A DNA stretch of 38,261 nt from Beijerinckiaceae bacterium (GTDB lineage: Bacteria; Pseudomonadota; Alphaproteobacteria; Rhizobiales; Beijerinckiaceae), in assembly GCA_021324915.1 (NCBI GenBank), contig JAJPIC010000002.1, positions 1 to 38,261 of the forward strand. Reading direction: 5' to 3'. The notes under the pieces were generated by a model. That model had not been told where the DNA came from. It ran no database searches and was given only the letters and a program-made list of their open reading frames with translations. The number at the start of each line of letters is the position of its first letter. Within the stretch, counting starts at the first letter, position 1. A program made the position numbers and the translations under genes. Positions 37,036 to 38,261 of this stretch are shown here, in pieces.

Positions 37036-38261
37036 ATGCCAAAACCGCGCGCACCCCGTTCCAAGGCCGCCAAGCCGCAACAGCAGCCGCTCGGCGAACA
37101 TCTCGCCGCGCTGCTCAATCCGGCGCTGACGAGCGGATTTGCCGAGGCGCCGGCGCCCTTTCTCGGCGCGGATGTCCAGGCCAAAGCCGGGCTCGGCGTC
37201 GAGGCGACCATGGCCTCGCTCAAGGATCTGCTCGACCGCGGAGACCCCAATATTCGCGGCAAGCAGCCCTGGACGCCGCACCGCCCGCCGCGGCCGGAAA
37301 AGAGCGAAGGCGGCATCCCCTTCAAGCTCGTCGCCGATTACGAGCCGCGCGGCGATCAGCCGGCCGCCGTCGCCGAGCTCATCGCCGGCTTGAATGCGCA
37401 GGAACGCGATCAGGTCCTCCTCGGCGTCACCGGCTCGGGCAAGACCTTTACGATGGCGCAGATCATTGCCCAGACAAATCGCCCGGCCCTCGTTCTCGCG
37501 CCGAACAAGACGCTCGCCGCGCAGCTTTATGGCGAATTCAAAAGCTTCTTTCCGGAGAACGCGGTCGAATATTTCGTCTCCTATTACGATTATTATCAGC
37601 CGGAAGCCTATGTGCCGCGCACCGACACCTACATCGAAAAGGAAAGCTCGATAAACGAGCAGATCGATCGCATGCGCCATGCCGCAACGCGCGCGCTGCT
37701 CGAACGCGACGACGTCATCATCGTCGCCTCGGTCTCCTGCATTTACGGCATAGGCTCGGTCGAAACCTATACCGCCATGACCTTCACCTTGAAGGTCGGC
37801 GAGCGGATCGATCAGCGCCAGCTCATCGCCGATCTCGTGGCGCTCCAATATAGGCGCTCGGGCGGCGACTTTTCGCGCGGCATTTTCCGCGTGCGCGGCG
37901 ATACGATCGACGTCTTTCCGGCGCACTACGAAGACCGCGCCTGGCGCATCCGCTTCTTCGGCGACGAGATCGAGGCGGTCGCCGAATTCGATCCCCTCAC
38001 CGGCGAGAAGACGCAGGACCTCGAGTTCATCAAGGTCTATGCGAATTCGCATTACGTGACGCCGCGCCCGACCCTGGTGCAATCGATCAAGGGCATCAAG
38101 GAGGAGCTGAAACAACGTCTCGCCGAGCTCTATGCGGCCGGACGATTGCTCGAGGCGCAGCGGCTCGAACAGCGCACCACATTCGACCTCGAAATGATGG
38201 AGGCGACGGGCTCTTGCGCCGGCATCGAGAATTATTCGCGCTATCTGACGGGCCGCAAGCC
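37036..38261 (+). CDS. uvrB: Excinuclease ABC subunit B (partial, 3' end outside window)
   Basis: The first 408 residues of UvrB, the damage-verifying helicase of nucleotide excision repair. An N-terminal extension of about 95 residues, Pro/Ala-rich and ending [15 protein letters not shown], is typical of Rhizobiales UvrB. The conserved core then starts [20 protein letters not shown]. Walker A GVTGSGKT begins at residue 130, and the beta-hairpin that probes DNA contains [10 protein letters not shown] at about 182. SVSCIYGIG and [10 protein letters not shown] are also present. ATG 37036 is the start that gives the full extension. The window ends inside SRYLTGRKP. Confidence 0.97.
   Translation, partial: MPKPRAPRSKAAKPQQQPLGEHLAALLNPALTSGFAEAPAPFLGADVQAKAGLGVEATMASLKDLLDRGDPNIRGKQPWTPHRPPRPEKSEGGIPFKLVADYEPRGDQPAAVAELIAGLNAQERDQVLLGVTGSGKTFTMAQIIAQTNRPALVLAPNKTLAAQLYGEFKSFFPENAVEYFVSYYDYYQPEAYVPRTDTYIEKESSINEQIDRMRHAATRALLERDDVIIVASVSCIYGIGSVETYTAMTFTLKVGERIDQRQLIADLVALQYRRSGGDFSRGIFRVRGDTIDVFPAHYEDRAWRIRFFGDEIEAVAEFDPLTGEKTQDLEFIKVYANSHYVTPRPTLVQSIKGIKEELKQRLAELYAAGRLLEAQRLEQRTTFDLEMMEATGSCAGIENYSRYLTGRK

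Overview
The window is a chromosomal segment from a GC-rich alphaproteobacterium, most likely of the order Hyphomicrobiales (Rhizobiales), perhaps near Beijerinckiaceae. The evidence is an rRNA operon that ends 23S-5S-tRNA-fMet, an F1-only atpHAGDC operon, a UvrB with a long N-terminal extension, and a 51-residue single-span protein of a type I associate with this order. The genus call is inference.

Layout. 1-660: end of an rrn operon (23S 3' end, 5S, initiator tRNA, strong palindromic terminator). 664-3579, minus strand: a molybdopterin oxidoreductase and a GNAT acetyltransferase. 3797-5661: a three-gene operon (small membrane protein, AhpD/CMD-like protein, ECF41-type sigma factor) with a good match to an ECF41 promoter in front, so it is probably autoregulated. 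5831-10310: three overlapping genes (HlyD-like adaptor, secreted alpha/alpha-barrel protein, BcsA-like glycosyltransferase with a degenerate PilZ domain) that look like an exopolysaccharide synthesis and export system. 10515-12204: two tandem paralogous alpha/beta hydrolases. 12302-14920: cydAB (CIO type) plus a tiny DUF2474-like protein. 14921-18034: a VOC protein divergent from a MarR regulator, an SDR with a Tat-like leader, a 51-aa membrane protein and a PEBP-family protein. 18114-23610: a parvulin-type foldase divergent from secA, then an FAD oxidoreductase.

23714-26334 is a complete IS1595-family element. It has 25-bp inverted repeats with one mismatch and an 8-9 bp target duplication. 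It carries three passenger genes behind the transposase: a 284-aa unknown, a PIN-domain protein and a 65-aa charged protein, all tightly packed. The insertion point falls exactly on the A of the priA start codon, so the gene is intact but its native upstream DNA lies 2.6 kb away, and the element's right repeat, with an outward TATAAT, now forms the priA 5' region.

26343-38261: priA; a TetR regulator divergent from an NAD-dependent reductase; a thioredoxin-like protein with a small partner; atpHAGDC; a small secreted protein; and the 5' two thirds of uvrB, cut by the window end. Two copies of a roughly 100-bp palindromic intergenic repeat lie after secA and before uvrB. The most notable items are the transposon with its PIN module and its position on priA, the ECF41 operon with its promoter, and the polysaccharide synthase whose c-di-GMP-binding residues appear lost.
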